A DNA stretch of 64,000 nucleotides from Scortum barcoo. Its lineage: Eukaryota > Chordata > Actinopteri > Centrarchiformes > Terapontidae. The notes under the pieces were generated by a model, which searched no databases, was not told the DNA's origin, and saw nothing but the letters and a program-made list of their open reading frames with translations. A program made the translations under genes and the position numbers. The stretch is from assembly GCA_023238725.1 (NCBI GenBank), contig CM041545.1, positions 16,707,501 through 16,771,500 on the forward strand, written 5' to 3'. Of the stretch, positions 50,432 through 62,520 are shown piece after piece (the first letter of the stretch is position 1; the number at the start of each line of letters is the position of its first letter).

Positions 50432-50474
50432 AATCACAAACTGCACATACGACCTGTATGTGCAGTTTGTGATT
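50432..50474. repeat. Perfect 19-bp inverted repeat with 5-base loop
   Basis: AATCACAAACTGCACATAC at 50432-50450 pairs without mismatch with GTATGTGCAGTTTGTGATT at 50456-50474, around the loop GACCT. The stem is slightly short for a typical animal pre-microRNA and has no flanking lower stem that I can see. Confidence 0.95.
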
Positions 50475-51658
50475 CATCAATTTCTTAGTATCAGATGTAA
50501 AAGTTGATTCAAGTCATTATGGAGGACTTACACATGGACTTATTATACATATGTTTTGTTATTAACGCTGCATCTGTAGATATTAATATAAAGACACAAA
50601 CAAGACACAAATCATATGAATTCAGAGGGGAAACATTAGCAGCTGTCAGGCAATACAATGAGTCCATGTGAAAACGAGACAGAAAGGAATCCATACAATG
50701 AGGACTTGGCTCTGTACCACGCAGATACTTTAAGAAAGGGCAGGGCGCACATCAATGCTTGAAAGGGAGCATGTATTGACAAGACGTTCCAGCCTACGAG
50801 CAAACAAAGATGATTCTTAATACCACCGAATAACAGATAAGTCAGCGTGGATTTACAGTTGTCAGTGCCGGGATTTCTCCCCCTTTTATCCAACAGCCAT
50901 CTTTAGCAGCATTTTACATGTCAAATTAAAACCAGAAAGCTTCTTGGAAAAAAAAGCAAGAGTTTGGTTGTTGGAAGGAGGAAGGTCTCGCCTGGCGCGT
51001 GAACACAAAATGACTTTAATTCTTAAAGGACTGGGTTACTGGACTCTTACTGTGGAATTCAGTTTTTGCAGGAGATGAAAGGCGGGCGTAGCTTGTAAAT
51101 CATGATGGGGAGGCTTTCTCAGGTGCCACATCTTAGCTGGTCCTCCTTTTTGTGGTCTGTGTGGTGTATTGCCTCCCCTCCAAGGGCTCACCTTGACAAG
51201 AAACTTATTGAATGACCAGATGCTCCAAGGTGTGCATGAGTCACATTTGGATGTCATAAAATTTGGGGTGGAAGAAGCTGCAAATATCTAACACTTACAG
51301 GCTGACACGACCTATCAGAGTGCCCACTAGGCTCCCAAACGCTCCTCTCTCCTATTTACAAATATGCCCTAGTAAATAGCAAGTGAAGTGGGGAGTCTTA
51401 AATGTGAGATGCGTGCAGCCATCAGACCGAACCCGACACCGTTGCGCAGGGCGCGGAGATCAGGTTAGAAACATGCATCGCAACAGAACATCTCCAAATC
51501 GCATTCCGCATACTGAAATCTAATCCGAGGACATCAGGATGTGTGACATAATCCCCAAGACATCTGAAAACTGCGCTGCTCCGAGCGGGGCTCCAGGGGT
51601 GGCTCGGAGAGACCTCTTGTTACTCACTGTTTGCTCTCCTCGCATGGGGTTGGGGGGG
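50475..51658. other. gdnf upstream flank
   Basis: This is the immediate upstream region of gdnf, becoming more GC-rich towards 51.4-51.65 kb. It is the presumed proximal promoter. I identify no protein-coding exon in it. Confidence 0.5.
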
Positions 51659-51668
51659 TATATAAAAG
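51659..51668 (+). promoter_or_regulatory. gdnf: gdnf TATA box
   Basis: TATATAAAAG follows a G run and is followed by GGGGCGG, in a locally CpG-rich segment 1.66 kb upstream of the gdnf ATG. Start of transcription is expected about 25-30 bases downstream, near 51690. The match and placement are good, but no transcript was seen. Confidence 0.6.
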
Positions 51669-51689
51669 AGGGGCGGACACCAAATGGTC

Positions 51690-52462
51690 CAAACGTCAGA
51701 GCGCACTTAACTATAAATCTCTCCAAAGTGCCCTCTGCGCCCGGCGGTGCGGCGTTTGTGCGCAGACATCTGTCCATCTTCAGCCCAGCGGGAGGAGCGG
51801 GTGGAAACTCTCCGGGCTTCGTAGGCGCTGTCCGACCTGCAGAAAATGGAGAATAAACACCGCGTTGTTTACCATGTCAAGATATTATCACATGTCGGCG
51901 ATTGTGGACATTTAACGCAGTCCTGGATGTAACGGAGCTGTTTGTTTGTTTTTTTTTTCTTATCGAGAAAACAGATACTGTGCACATTTTGCGCCCTCGG
52001 AGACGCTGATGTCTTCATCGGAGCCCTTTCAGCCGGAGATGGTGGAACTCTCTCGGATTTCCAACGTGGAAACGTAGCATCCAATTAATCAGCGACTGCA
52101 ACTGTACCCCCCCCCCTCCCCTCCCACCCTCCCCAGAGAGGCGCAGAGGCACTCCGGTCCGCTCTCTTCAACACCTACCTTTGGACTCCAAAGTGTGGAG
52201 AGGCGCATGGTTGGTTTGGTGCGCCTGGTCGGAGTATGAAAAACACACCTGGTGCGGCATTTCGGGTTTCTTTTTTTTTTCCCTGTCAGGTCACAAACCC
52301 CAATCTGACACTGGTTTTAAGGGGATTTTTCTTTCGGATTGTTGGCGTTCAGACGATTTACGCAGCTGATTCAGCTCCGGACATTAAATGAGTCGCGTTT
52401 TCTGTTTGGATTTTAACACCGACAGCCGAGCAAGTTCCAGGTCTGCATGGGCCATATTTAAG
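51690..52462 (+). other. gdnf: gdnf exon 1 (non-coding, 5' UTR)
   Basis: It runs from the expected start site to a strong donor TTTAAG|GTAAGTCC after 52462. It holds several upstream ATGs. One at 52388 opens a 28-codon frame that crosses the splice junction and stops at TAG 53300-53302, 14 bases before the main ATG. Such a leader suggests control at translation. The 5' limit is estimated. Confidence 0.6.
52388..52462 (+). promoter_or_regulatory. Upstream open reading frame crossing the gdnf exon 1/2 junction
   Basis: ATG at 52388 opens MSRVFCLDFNTD...WAIFK in exon 1, ending in phase 0 at the donor. In exon 2 it would read CTT TCT TCA TAG and stop just upstream of the gdnf start. It depends on the splice sites being right. 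Confidence 0.5.
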
Positions 52463-53290
52463 GTAAGTCCAGCATTATGGTTTCTATCATCTGAGGGTGG
52501 AAAATAAAATATCCTCATTTCTTCTATTATTATCATAATTTGTGCGCAAAGCGCGCAGAAGCCTCACTTTGGTCACTTTCTTTGCAAACAGAAATCAGAC
52601 TTAAAAAATGCAACTTGCGCGTTTTTAAAGACAGTTAGGAGTTTTGCATAGCATGTTTAAGCCCAGTATTTATCCATGCATGGCTGTTTAGGTTTACTGC
52701 AGACTCAACATGCCATTAGACGGAGTCACGTAAGCTTTGGGGATCGCCATCTGGCCAACTCGCACCATTATTTAGGCTATCGTTGCCAACACGCTTTGGT
52801 GCGTGCTTTAACCAACGCGTTGTGTGTGTGTGTGTGTGAGGCGCACCCTGCGTGCCTCATTACAAGTGGCAAGAGCTCGCCTGATACCACAACAACATGA
52901 ATATATCATCTCAAAACCTGATGGGTCTAAATGTCAATAGAGAATAAATAAGTAGCAACGTTTGTTATTTTAAACCAACACCGCAGCCAACTTTTACGCA
53001 CAATTTTACGCATTGTTCTATTATTATGCCTAGATTTTATTTCTGTATTTTTGTGGTTATTATTGACATAATCAAGTACATTATGGGCTGTTTTTCCATT
53101 ATGATTCATTTAGGTTTAGTCTGATATTCATATTTACAACAAAGATAAGAGGGATAAAGTGAAATTCATATTATTACTGTTGTTATTATTGATATTATTT
53201 TTTTTCTGATCAGTTTAGTTTTGTCTCCCTATTTCAAATAAAAATATTAAAATATTTGAATAATTTATTTATTTATTTTTTTTTTTGCAG
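52463..53290 (+). other. gdnf: gdnf intron 1
   Basis: This is a 0.83-kb intron between GTAAGT and a T-rich acceptor TTTTTTTTTGCAG. A short GT run lies at 52822-52838. No coding content was seen. Confidence 0.7.
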
Positions 53291-53316
53291 CTTTCTTCAT
53301 AGGAACTGAGTCTAAG

Positions 53317-53521
53317 ATGAAGTTATGGGATGTTTTGGCCACGTGTTTGTTGCTCCTGAGCTCTGTTGCTACACGGCCCCTCTACCAAAACACTCAGCCA
53401 GCCAAGAGGACTTATTTCCCCAGCAGCTACAGTGATTCTGTGTCTCTGTCTGCGGAGGACGAAGAGCCAACGTTTCAGCGCAAAGACCACAACCTGCAGG
53501 AGATCTCCATGGAGGATCAAT
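53317..53521 (+). CDS. gdnf: gdnf first coding exon (signal peptide and prosegment)
   Basis: The exon itself spans 53291-53521. The ATG at 53317 matches the conserved MKLWDV start of vertebrate GDNF. The donor is CAAT|GTAAGG, leaving one base of a Tyr codon. Reading on would meet a stop 12 codons after the donor. Confidence 0.93.
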
Positions 53522-56500
53522 GTAAGGCGCACGGCATGTCTCGACAAAATCTTCTGTGAAGTACAGTGGCGGTCTCTTGAATTGGTCTGCATGGGGGTCA
53601 CGTTATAAGTCTGTGCACCTTCCATTGAATAACATGCATTTAATCATTTAAGCATAGAAGAAAAAGAAAAAGTGAGAGCTACTGTAGACTTGTGAGAGGG
53701 GTAGCAGACAGCACATACAGCTCATTCTGCAGGTTGCATTTTGTAGAAGGGCAGTGCAGACACGAATGTTTCACAGTTGGTTTCCTGGCCAAGTAATTTA
53801 GCCTCTCTGGACTAATTACACTTGAGAAACAGCATGTAAGGTGATAGCCAGTGTGCTGAGCCAACACTGGAGAGTCCTACATTGATAAGGCTCTGAGACA
53901 AGCAGGTTATCATACGGAAGATCTTAATTTGTGTTTTATTGCCACGGTGGGTTACATCATAGTGAAGTCAAAACAAGCCAACAGCATGAATAAGAGCATG
54001 AACAGGTCCGGTCCCAGAGGTCACCCTCCACGTTTCTCCTTCTGTCTTTTGTTTATGTTCACCTCTGCCTCGTGTGACCTTTACCCATCTGCCTAAAGTC
54101 AGAGATCATGGCATGTTTTAGGGAAGGCGGCGTGCACCAGGTCGCAGGAATTTCCAGGGAGAGAGGTTGGACAACACCGGAAAGTTTGAAGCATCTAGCG
54201 AGAGTTCTGTGTTTATGTTCATTTTAACAGCGACGGTGGGCAGGAATTTATTTTGTTTGGATCGACATGACACTGTATCTTCTTCACACAGAAGTAGACA
54301 CAGCCAAGAACTAGATAAGGAATGGAACATTTGGACAAATGTTTGTCCTGCCACCTCCCATTCTGTTTGGACCACAGTGACATCACTGATGTGCTTTGTA
54401 ACCCAAGACCATTAACTATGCACTAATAATGTAAACAACACTGTGGCTGCAAGAGGGGATTGGTCTTTTGGTTTGCACGTATTGTCAAAGAAAAATGAGG
54501 TTTTGTCTCAGCAGCTGCACCAGGAGACTGGTATTAAAGTATTCAGACACAAACATGCTTAAAAAAGAAAAACTAGCACTGTATGTTGCTTTTTGTTTGC
54601 ACTTCTTATCCCACTCGTGTGTTGGTGATTATTTTAAGCAAAAACACGTCCCTCTGGTATTGACCCTGCAAAACGACTGCACAATTTGCACAATGAATCA
54701 CATCCGCCGCCACCGATTCAGCCCGTCAGCAGGTGTACACCGTAGCCTCCCTGCCTGTCAGCTGAGATACAATAGGAGGCGTCTAAATCAAAGGGCAGGT
54801 GTGTCTAAACAGATTGCCGTGGGCTCGCCTGACATACGAGCGGCGGCCCAATCAGCTGTGCAGCGCGGCCGGATCGGGTGGCCCGTTCGCTGCCAGAGGA
54901 ACAGGTAAGACAAGAGAGATAGGTGACACTGCAACAGAGAGGCCGTGCCCAACCACAACACCACCTGCCAGACATCGCACCCCGCCAGCCTGACTCTCTT
55001 GACACACATGCGGCCTGACGACACACATCCACACGCACAGACACGCGCAGGTTATGCAGTCGGAGTCGGACTATTTGATCCATTTCAGAACAAAATGTCT
55101 TTGTGATCTTCATACGTAGATCATTGCTGCCAGACCTGCAGGCCTACGAGAGACGTTAATCCGTAACAGAAACAACATGTAACACAGGAGGGTCCAAGAC
55201 TCCTCAGTCAGTCCTCATCGCCCCTCGCAGCAGATGGCGGAGAGCTGTGCTGGGTGCATGTTTTGAGTTTCGAGCAGACTGCAATCTGCTTCATCTAAAT
55301 GACTCAGAGCATATGATTTCCTTTTATTTGGCCTTTGATGTCTTGACGTTCTAAAATTACATCCATCAAAGATTTAAACGACTGAAAACAGCGTCACACT
55401 GCGTCTCTATTGGTGGTGTAATTGGTCCGTGCCTACCGTCTTAAATACAGGTTTGTGAAAGCAAACTGGTTTATCTCAAGCTGTAAAGCTGAACAACATT
55501 TAATATCTCAGGTTCTCAGGAGACTGAAAACTAATGGAGACAGCACACTGGTCATGTTATAAATGCAAACTCATGTCTGCTCACATCCCATTATTACAGA
55601 TGTAAAACAACAACAATTCTCAAAATGCAATTGACAACACCCTCTGACCTTCAGCCTCCAACTCAGCCTCCAACAGCCATCTTGGTAGGAGTTACAGCAG
55701 GGCACCTGCACGTCCATATGAGCAACTCTGGCCTGCTCTCTGCATTCCGGCGCCTGAGACTAATCTATAAATCAGCATGCACCGATTCTCATCTGCACAT
55801 TTCACAGCATTTATGGACATTGTGCGCATTTGTGTCAGCACATACTTTTGGACACTTTACCATGCATATGCTCGCTGACCTTACGTGTGCACTGTCAACA
55901 ACGATGCACATCATTCTTTTCTGCACAAATGTCATCGCAGTCTGGATGGTTTGTTTATGAGCGGGTGGCAGTGGATTTATTTAATACCTCCCCTTATGTA
56001 GGTATCTGAATTTGTGAATTTAAGGGACATTTAGGGAAGAACAATTAGGGTACAAGTAGAATTAAGATGAATAAGATTAGGTCAATACAAGTCTCATATC
56101 TGCCTGTTAAATATGAGACTACGAGACAGTTAGCAGCCTGTTAACTTGGTGTATCACAGAGACTTGAAGCAGTTTTTAGGCAAGCAGAGGAGACTCTAAG
56201 AAATAATTGATTCAGATCCAGGGAGGCACTTCAGCACCAAGAATTGTAAATGCTATTTTTACAGCTCTGTTTTTGTACAGAACACACAAACAAGATATAT
56301 TAAGTGCCATTAGTGATCTTTGGAGGTGGGTATAGGCAGGTTTTGTTAACATGGGAGGGCATCAGGTTAACTGTTTCTCCTGTTTCCAGTCTTTTTGTTA
56401 AGCTAAGCTAACTGACTTCTGGCTGTAGCTTCATATTTAACAGACATAAGAGTGGTATTAATCTTCTCATTTAACTCTCAGCAAGAAAGCAAACAAGCGT

Positions 56501-57178
56501 ATTTCGTAATGCAGAAATGTTTTTTTGTATTCCTTCTTTCAATAATTTATCAATTGTCAAGGAAAGTATTATTTAATACCAGCTTTGTAAGTGAATATGT
56601 TCCTTCTGTATATTTCAGATGACATCGCAAGTCCCTATCCAGAGCAGTTTGATGATGTGATGGATTTTATCGAGGCTACCATTGGCAGACTCAGGAGATC
56701 GTCAGAGCCCAGAGGAGGCTCCAGGGGACAGAGGGAGCAGAGGCAGAGGGAAGCAGCAAACACGGGGGGCACGAGAGGCGAGGGGAGAGGACATGGCAAC
56801 AGACGGCGGGGTCGCGGGCGAGAGGGAAGTCGAGGCGGTAAAGGAGGGCGTGGCGAGAAGGGGAGGGAGAGGATATCGGTGCAGAGCCGAGGCTGCTTGC
56901 TGAAGGAGGTCCACCTCAACGTGACGGACTTGGGGCTAGGCTACCAGACTAAGGAGGAGCTGATCTTCCGGTACTGCAGCGGCCCCTGCGTGGAGGCGGA
57001 GACCAACTATGACAAGATACTCAACAACCTCACACACAACAAGAAGCTGGACAAGGACACGCCCTCCCGCACCTGCTGCCGACCAATCGCTTTCGATGAT
57101 GACTTATCTTTCTTGGACGACAATGTAGTGTATCACACACTGAAGAAGCATTCTGCCAGGAAGTGTGGCTGTGTCTGA
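53317..57178 (+). CDS. gdnf: Glial cell line-derived neurotrophic factor (Gdnf), two coding exons
   Basis: This is a secreted dimeric neurotrophic factor that signals through GFRA1 and RET and supports enteric and other neurons. The coding parts are 53317-53521 and 56619-57178 (765 nt, 254 aa). Residues 1-20 (MKLWDVLATCLLLLSSVATR) form a signal peptide. The prosegment ends at the furin-type site RLRR (92-95) after YPEQFDDVMDFIEATIG. The mature part is about 159 residues and carries seven cysteines (RGC, RYCSGPC, RTCCRP, KCGCV). It has both conserved N-glycosylation sites (NVT, NLT) and the FDDDLSFLDDN segment. Human mature GDNF is about 134 residues; the extra length lies in an Arg/Gly-rich stretch before the first cysteine. 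Teleosts have gdnfa and gdnfb, and which one this is cannot be decided here. The neighbouring wdr70 gene agrees with the vertebrate location of GDNF. Confidence 0.95.
53522..56618 (+). other. gdnf: gdnf intron 2
   Basis: This 3.1-kb intron ends in the acceptor TATATTTCAG. It includes a GC-richer block at about 54.7-55.0 kb with several overlapping open frames that show no family motif. No gene or mobile element was recognised. Confidence 0.75.
56619..57178 (+). CDS. gdnf: gdnf last coding exon (mature cystine-knot factor)
   Basis: It encodes residues 69-254, from (Y)DIASPYPEQFDDVMDF to KHSARKCGCV and TGA at 57176-57178. Bases 56700-56880 are purine-rich and code for the Arg/Gly-rich segment (residues 96-160, by hand count about 17 Arg and 19 Gly). 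The cystine-knot part from Cys161 to the end has 94 residues, the usual GDNF length. Confidence 0.95.
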
Positions 57179-57822
57179 GAAAGTCACACGGATGTGACAA
57201 AACGACAGACACGATCAGCATCAGTGAACTAAGGATCACCGTATCGAGCTGGTGCTGCAGAGGAAAGGCTCACTGTTGGAAATGAGCGCAAGAGGTCGGA
57301 GAGGGAGTGTGTTGTCTCTAATTTTTGTCAGTAGTTGTAAAAGGAGACGCAGGTGAGTGTATAAAGGCCACCTCTGTGATCTGAAAGACGATGGGACATC
57401 AGTTAAGAAAAGCAAACTGTACATTTACCTTTCTTAGAATACCCGACCAGCATCTGACGGTTCAATCAGACACGCAGAAACACGAGGTGTGTACCAATTT
57501 GCAGAAGATACCATACTGTTACACAGATTTACTCACCGTGCTGTCTGAAAAGGTGACGGTGAAGAAAACTTCTACGCTGGCTTGCTTTTTTTTTTTTTTT
57601 TTTAGAAGAATTCTTTTTCCCAGGAACATCAGTTTTTCCGTAGCTGGCTCCTAAGACTCCAGATGAAAGCTGAGATTTGAGGAGTGTATTCAGCTGCAGT
57701 CTAAATCACTTCCACTGCATAGTCTGGATGTTGACATTTACATTCAGAGCCAAGAAATGACAAATACCACACCGGAATTCAGCAAAGACTTTTTGGTGCA
57801 ACGCATCTACATAAAATCCAAT

Positions 57823-57899
57823 CATATATATACTGTATATACATACATATATAGTATATATATATATATCTATATATCTATATATACACGTGTGTGTAA
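57823..57899. repeat. (TA)n-rich microsatellite in the gdnf 3' UTR
   Basis: Interrupted TA and TATC units end in a short GT run. If the 3' UTR call is right, it would be present in the mRNA. Confidence 0.85.
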
Positions 57900-59744
57900 G
57901 AGGTATATTTATTAAGATGGAATTAACTTATTGTTATTTATTTCAATCCATTTTATGAAAGAAATTGTCGTTTTTCTTATTTATTTAAATGCTTTTTTTT
58001 TGTCCTGGATGGTGCCAAAATGGAGCATTTTCTCAAGCAACATCTAAAAATTGCTTAACACTCACCCACGCATCCTAATAACGCTGATCCGCTTCACTTA
58101 GATTCCAGGATTTCTCAATTCATGAGTCCAATAGATCATCATTAGCTATCAAGTCAAGGGAGGGTAGAAAGACACACAGAGGAGGGGACCAATAGAATAT
58201 TTTTTGATTGAATTGATCGGTTGTTTTGGAGCATTTTGAAGGTTGGCAGGGTAGGTTTTTTTGTTTGTTTTGTTTTGTTTTTTATGGACATTTCACCTCA
58301 TTTTTCCCATTGTGACCATGCTAAGACAGGGGGGGATTTCAGATGTCGCTCTCTATACTCAGCACCTGGATATAAACTCCTAATCAAACTATTAAATCTT
58401 TATACTGTATGTTTACAAGGAGGCAAATGACTTTTTGCTGCTGTTTATTTTCAAGGCATAGATATATTTAATGTCCCTCCAAACAGGAGCCATCACATCT
58501 TTTTAATTAAAATCTAAAATCAACATGAGAGTAGTGGACTCTGAGGATCTGTAGGTGCCTTTGAGGATCCCTCCTTTTGAGTCACAGAGTCCAGAAGCTG
58601 CTAGAATGCCTGCCTATCAGCAGACGTTATCCAAAACCTCACTCTGGTTGGCCTTGCACCAAGTCTGAGCAAAGGCTTTGCAGCGGTTACTGTCCCAATA
58701 GGCTTTAAAGTTCACAGGACTGCGTGTTTCTGTCTCGACTCCGACAGACAGTCTTACTCCCTGAAATGGGATTTGAAAGTGATCCTCTAACATGAGTCTT
58801 AACCAAATATCGCCGTTGGCAAAGGCATTTTGGTGAAGGCAATTTAAGGAAGATCCAGCTACTGTAGCGGCTGTCATTGTCAACTGATGTAAATATCTCA
58901 AGACCAGACGTTTCGATAAAAGAAAATGCTTTGGAATTACAGAGGGAAGACAATGGGTAGGCTCAACATGCTTTTCCATATGTAATAACTTGTACAGCCA
59001 AGTTTATTCCAGAGCTATACAGATGTATACATCCGGGAAACCAGGAGGCTCTTTAAAAGCATGTTGCTGTGCCCATCGAGACCCTTCCAGGGGATCGTTT
59101 TAAGTGGAACAAAGAGAGCCCTCGGGTAGGTCTTGATGTTAGCGCGGATTAGGGACCAAGGTATCTGTGCCCACCCAGCAGCAAGCAAGCCAGCTTTACT
59201 GTGTAATCCCCCTGCACACAGAACAAATCCACTGCATCAAGCCGAATTTAGGCCAAACACTACACAGAGAGAGGGAAAAAAAAAAGAAAAAACTCGAGCT
59301 TTTATCACAGCATACCTCATCAATTGGATCATCTTCCCCTTTAACAACTGATTCGTGCATAAGCCTTTCCAGATGAGAATGTGCAGTTAGGAGACTTCCC
59401 AGAAGCCTCGGAGCACCTTGCTACTCCTCTATACCATACGTTAACGTGTGCAAACTATGACCACTAAGCCCCTCTCATCTTCGCGACCGTTTGCTCGACT
59501 GTTCCCTCGGCGATTGGTTTTGATGCAAAGGTAAACAAGCAAAAAAAAAAGGTAAAGATGCGAAGGAATCCTCAGTGTTAATATTTGAAGAAAGGATTTG
59601 TTTTCACTCCTTATTGTGTTAACACCTCTGTGAAGAAGAAGAAAAAAAAAACTGTCATGTCGTCTCACTTGTTTCGTGTTACAGAACCAAAGCTCTCGGC
59701 AAACTTTATTTTTGTACAATATTCATTTTATATCTTTTTACAGA

Positions 59745-59750
59745 ATTAAA
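59745..59750 (+). terminator. gdnf: Candidate gdnf polyadenylation signal (ATTAAA)
   Basis: ATTAAA follows TTTTTACAGA and is followed within 40 bases by GT-rich sequence (CATGTCTCCTGGTGTTCTG), as expected of a poly(A) site. It is inferred from sequence only. Confidence 0.4.
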
Positions 59751-59770
59751 CTTGTTTCTATCAAATGACC

Positions 59771-61862
59771 ATGTCTCCTGGTGTTCTGCCATGTGCAATA
59801 ATGCGCCGGTGCCAGATGGTGCTAATTTTGCCTGGGATGTGTTGACACAAGCATCATGTAAAATTGGGGATGAAAATTTGGGTTAAATGCCGAATTGCGG
59901 GGATGGTTTTGAGACACGGCCTCTACAGTGTGGCGTCCCCTCCTGTTCTGCATTCCTGAACACAAGCCCAGGGTCGTACAGTAAACAAAAGCTGGCCGTA
60001 AAGCGCCGCTGAGCTGTAAATCAGGGCGCTCAAGAATGTTTCCACTGTGCAAAGAAGATATGTAAATGCTGATGAGAATATGGCAGTGGTACAGACATTG
60101 AGCCATTAAGCAGAGGCTCAAGGTGTGCACACATTGGTTAGCCGAGGTGCAGAAAGACCTGGTTTCAGGTTTAATTGTCAAATCTTTCGATCCTCTGAAT
60201 GCTGACCAATGACACAGCATTTTGGTTTATTGGCTTTTTTTTACTGTACGTCCTCAATGGGAACCAGTTGGCTTGTGACAAAGCTGCAGATGGAAATTGG
60301 AGTCGGAAATTGTTGAAATTGTCTCATTTTGGTCTTTTCATGCTGACAATAAGAAAAATATAAAATATCACCAGCCTAATCATTTGTGTAACTCAAGTCC
60401 AGGTCTTAAGTTCACAAATCTGGATCCTTGTAGTTTATTTTTGTTGAGTTAAATGTGATTTTATCTTAACATGATGCCACGATGGCCGCCAGTAATTGGT
60501 GGTTGCATTTAACTTAATGTAAAGATCAAGTCCTCTAAAATCACAAAAACAGGTTTCTTTGGGGGTAGTTCTTAGGTAGAAGACAACGAGGATACTGTAT
60601 CTGGGGAGTACAAACTTTAATGCTTTGAGTGGTACAGAAGCTAACTAAATACCACCATGGGTACAATGAGTGAAAAAACTGCTTTCCTCTGCAAAATTTG
60701 GGTGAACCAAGCCTTTCCACGTGCCAACTGGTTTATCACACGGTTGCAGAGTGAACCAAACGGCAGTCACTCCTCACCTCCCGCTGCTGCCTGAGAACTG
60801 AGAAAGAGCTTTGACGTAAGCCTCTCCCCCACAAAGTCAGTCTCCTCTCAACTCTCCACTTTAGCTGCTCTTAAAAACATCACTCATTGTTGCAGCCCTT
60901 CCATATTTCTTGTCCTTTTATTTCATTTTATGGCCACGGGAAAGTTTGCCACGGACACCGATTGTCTGCTCATAACTTTTGGTTGGCAGGGAATCTTAAG
61001 ATTGCTTTACAGTTTCACCCCTTTGTAAGTCACTTTGCAGAAACACCAATGACATGACAGATACGGACATCGTAAAGACATTCCATGTCTTTACAACATA
61101 AGGTAGCAGAGCAATGGAGAGGGAAAAAAAACAGCAAATTTATTATCAAAACCTGTCATCGTGGTGGTAAAATTCTGTGATGTGAGTCAAATTTCTCTTC
61201 TTACTAACTACTTGTACTTGAAAAACAAGAGCACTCTCATTAGTTTTCTTTTGCTGCAAGCAGAAGTTACATTCCAGAGAGACGTATAAAGAACACACAA
61301 ATGTGGGTTTCATTAGATCTGTATGTTGTGGTTTTCACTGTCAGCTGGAATATTTTTCGACACTGTACAGGTCATTCAAGGGATCGACAGAGTGGAGAAA
61401 ACGCTCCGCTCTGTTAAAGGTGGTGCAGTACAGTTATCTGAGGATTTTTATCTGTTTTTGCAGGAGACGGTGAAACAACTGCACTCTGCATTTTTGCAGC
61501 CACACACTAGTTTAATCTTAAAAAGTGAGGCATTTAGAAATATTACATAACTGTTCACCTTGAGAGTAATTGAGGACGTTATCTTAACTCCAGGTTGAAA
61601 CGGCTAGTAGGTGGAGCTATAATTAAGTTTTAATCATCTTTTTTCATCAATATTAGAAATTGCAGCACTTGCAGTAAAAATTCATAATTGTGCATATACT
61701 GGCTAAAGATTGGGCGTACTTTCTATCTGCAGGACTGAGACAGTGCCTCACAAGAAAGATATTTGGCAGAAGAATTCCTCTGATCAGCTGGTAAAAACAG
61801 ATCCATCACTTCACTTCAACTTAGATAAAATACATCAGTTTGACAAGAGAATACAAATTCCT
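59771..61862. other. Spacer between convergent gdnf and wdr70
   Basis: This is non-coding DNA between the two 3' ends. A 10-bp inverted repeat (GTAAAGACAT / ATGTCTTTAC) lies at 61072-61094. No gene was recognised. Confidence 0.55.
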
Positions 61863-61868
61863 TTTATT
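61863..61868 (-). terminator. wdr70: Candidate wdr70 polyadenylation signal (AATAAA)
   Basis: This is the first AATAAA I found on the minus strand downstream of the wdr70 stop codon. It would give a 3' UTR of about 0.65 kb. Confidence 0.35.
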
Positions 61869-62520
61869 TAGGTTTTGAGGTGAAATACAGCGTGTAGAAA
61901 AGAAATCCTAAGTAGCAGATAGCTGTGTTACCTTTCGTACATCATATCCAACAAAACTGTGCATCTTTAAAATTGGTAAACCCTTAAAAAATAGAATTGG
62001 CTGCAGTCTTTCTGTTGCGTCTTCGTAATTTACTTCTTACAAACTAGCAAACTGTTCTTCATAGCTGATGAGCAGAACCAGACCACGAAATCTGGAGCTG
62101 ATTTATGAGGCATTAGCAAACTCTGGAGATGTGGGGGGACAGGACAATGGAAATGATGAAAATAAAGTCCATATAATCCAAGCAGACATAGAACGCCAAG
62201 TTTTTCCAGTGGTTGATGAATTGCAATGAGAGGGACGTAAACCTGTATAAAACTATATTATGCTTGCACAGTAAAAATGCCTGCACATTTTTGTGTTACC
62301 CACACAACACGGAAGCACGCACATAAATACACGTAAAACAACATTACAGGAGGGAGGACAGAATCTTCATAATCTAATTGCTGCTCCTCTGCACCGGTTC
62401 TGACAGGAACTCGGCGTTCTGGGATTAGTCCAGAGACCTTGTGGTTACCAGTGTTGTATATCCGACCGCAAGCCCACCCTGTCAGCCATCCTATATGCAA
62501 CGAGCTGCCATCAAAGCGCC

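Larger units (their letters stand above)
57179..59770 (+). other. gdnf: Probable gdnf 3' UTR
   Basis: About 2.6 kb follows the stop before the first convincing polyadenylation signal. It contains a T18-type run (57583-57604), a TA-rich microsatellite (57823-57899) and many AT-rich stretches. Open frames on the minus strand here (58617-58979) have no motif and are regarded as chance. A 3' UTR of this size fits the long GDNF mRNAs of other vertebrates. Confidence 0.5.

Noticed and set aside
54788..55113. Several overlapping frames on both strands in gdnf intron 2
   Set aside because: They come from a locally GC-rich block where stops are rare. None shows a motif.
58617..58979. Minus-strand 120-codon frame opposite the gdnf 3' UTR
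   Set aside because: There is no recognisable domain, and it overlaps another frame of similar length on the same strand. It is probably chance.
61072..61094. 10-bp inverted repeat between gdnf and wdr70
   Set aside because: A stem of this length is expected by chance in a window of this size.
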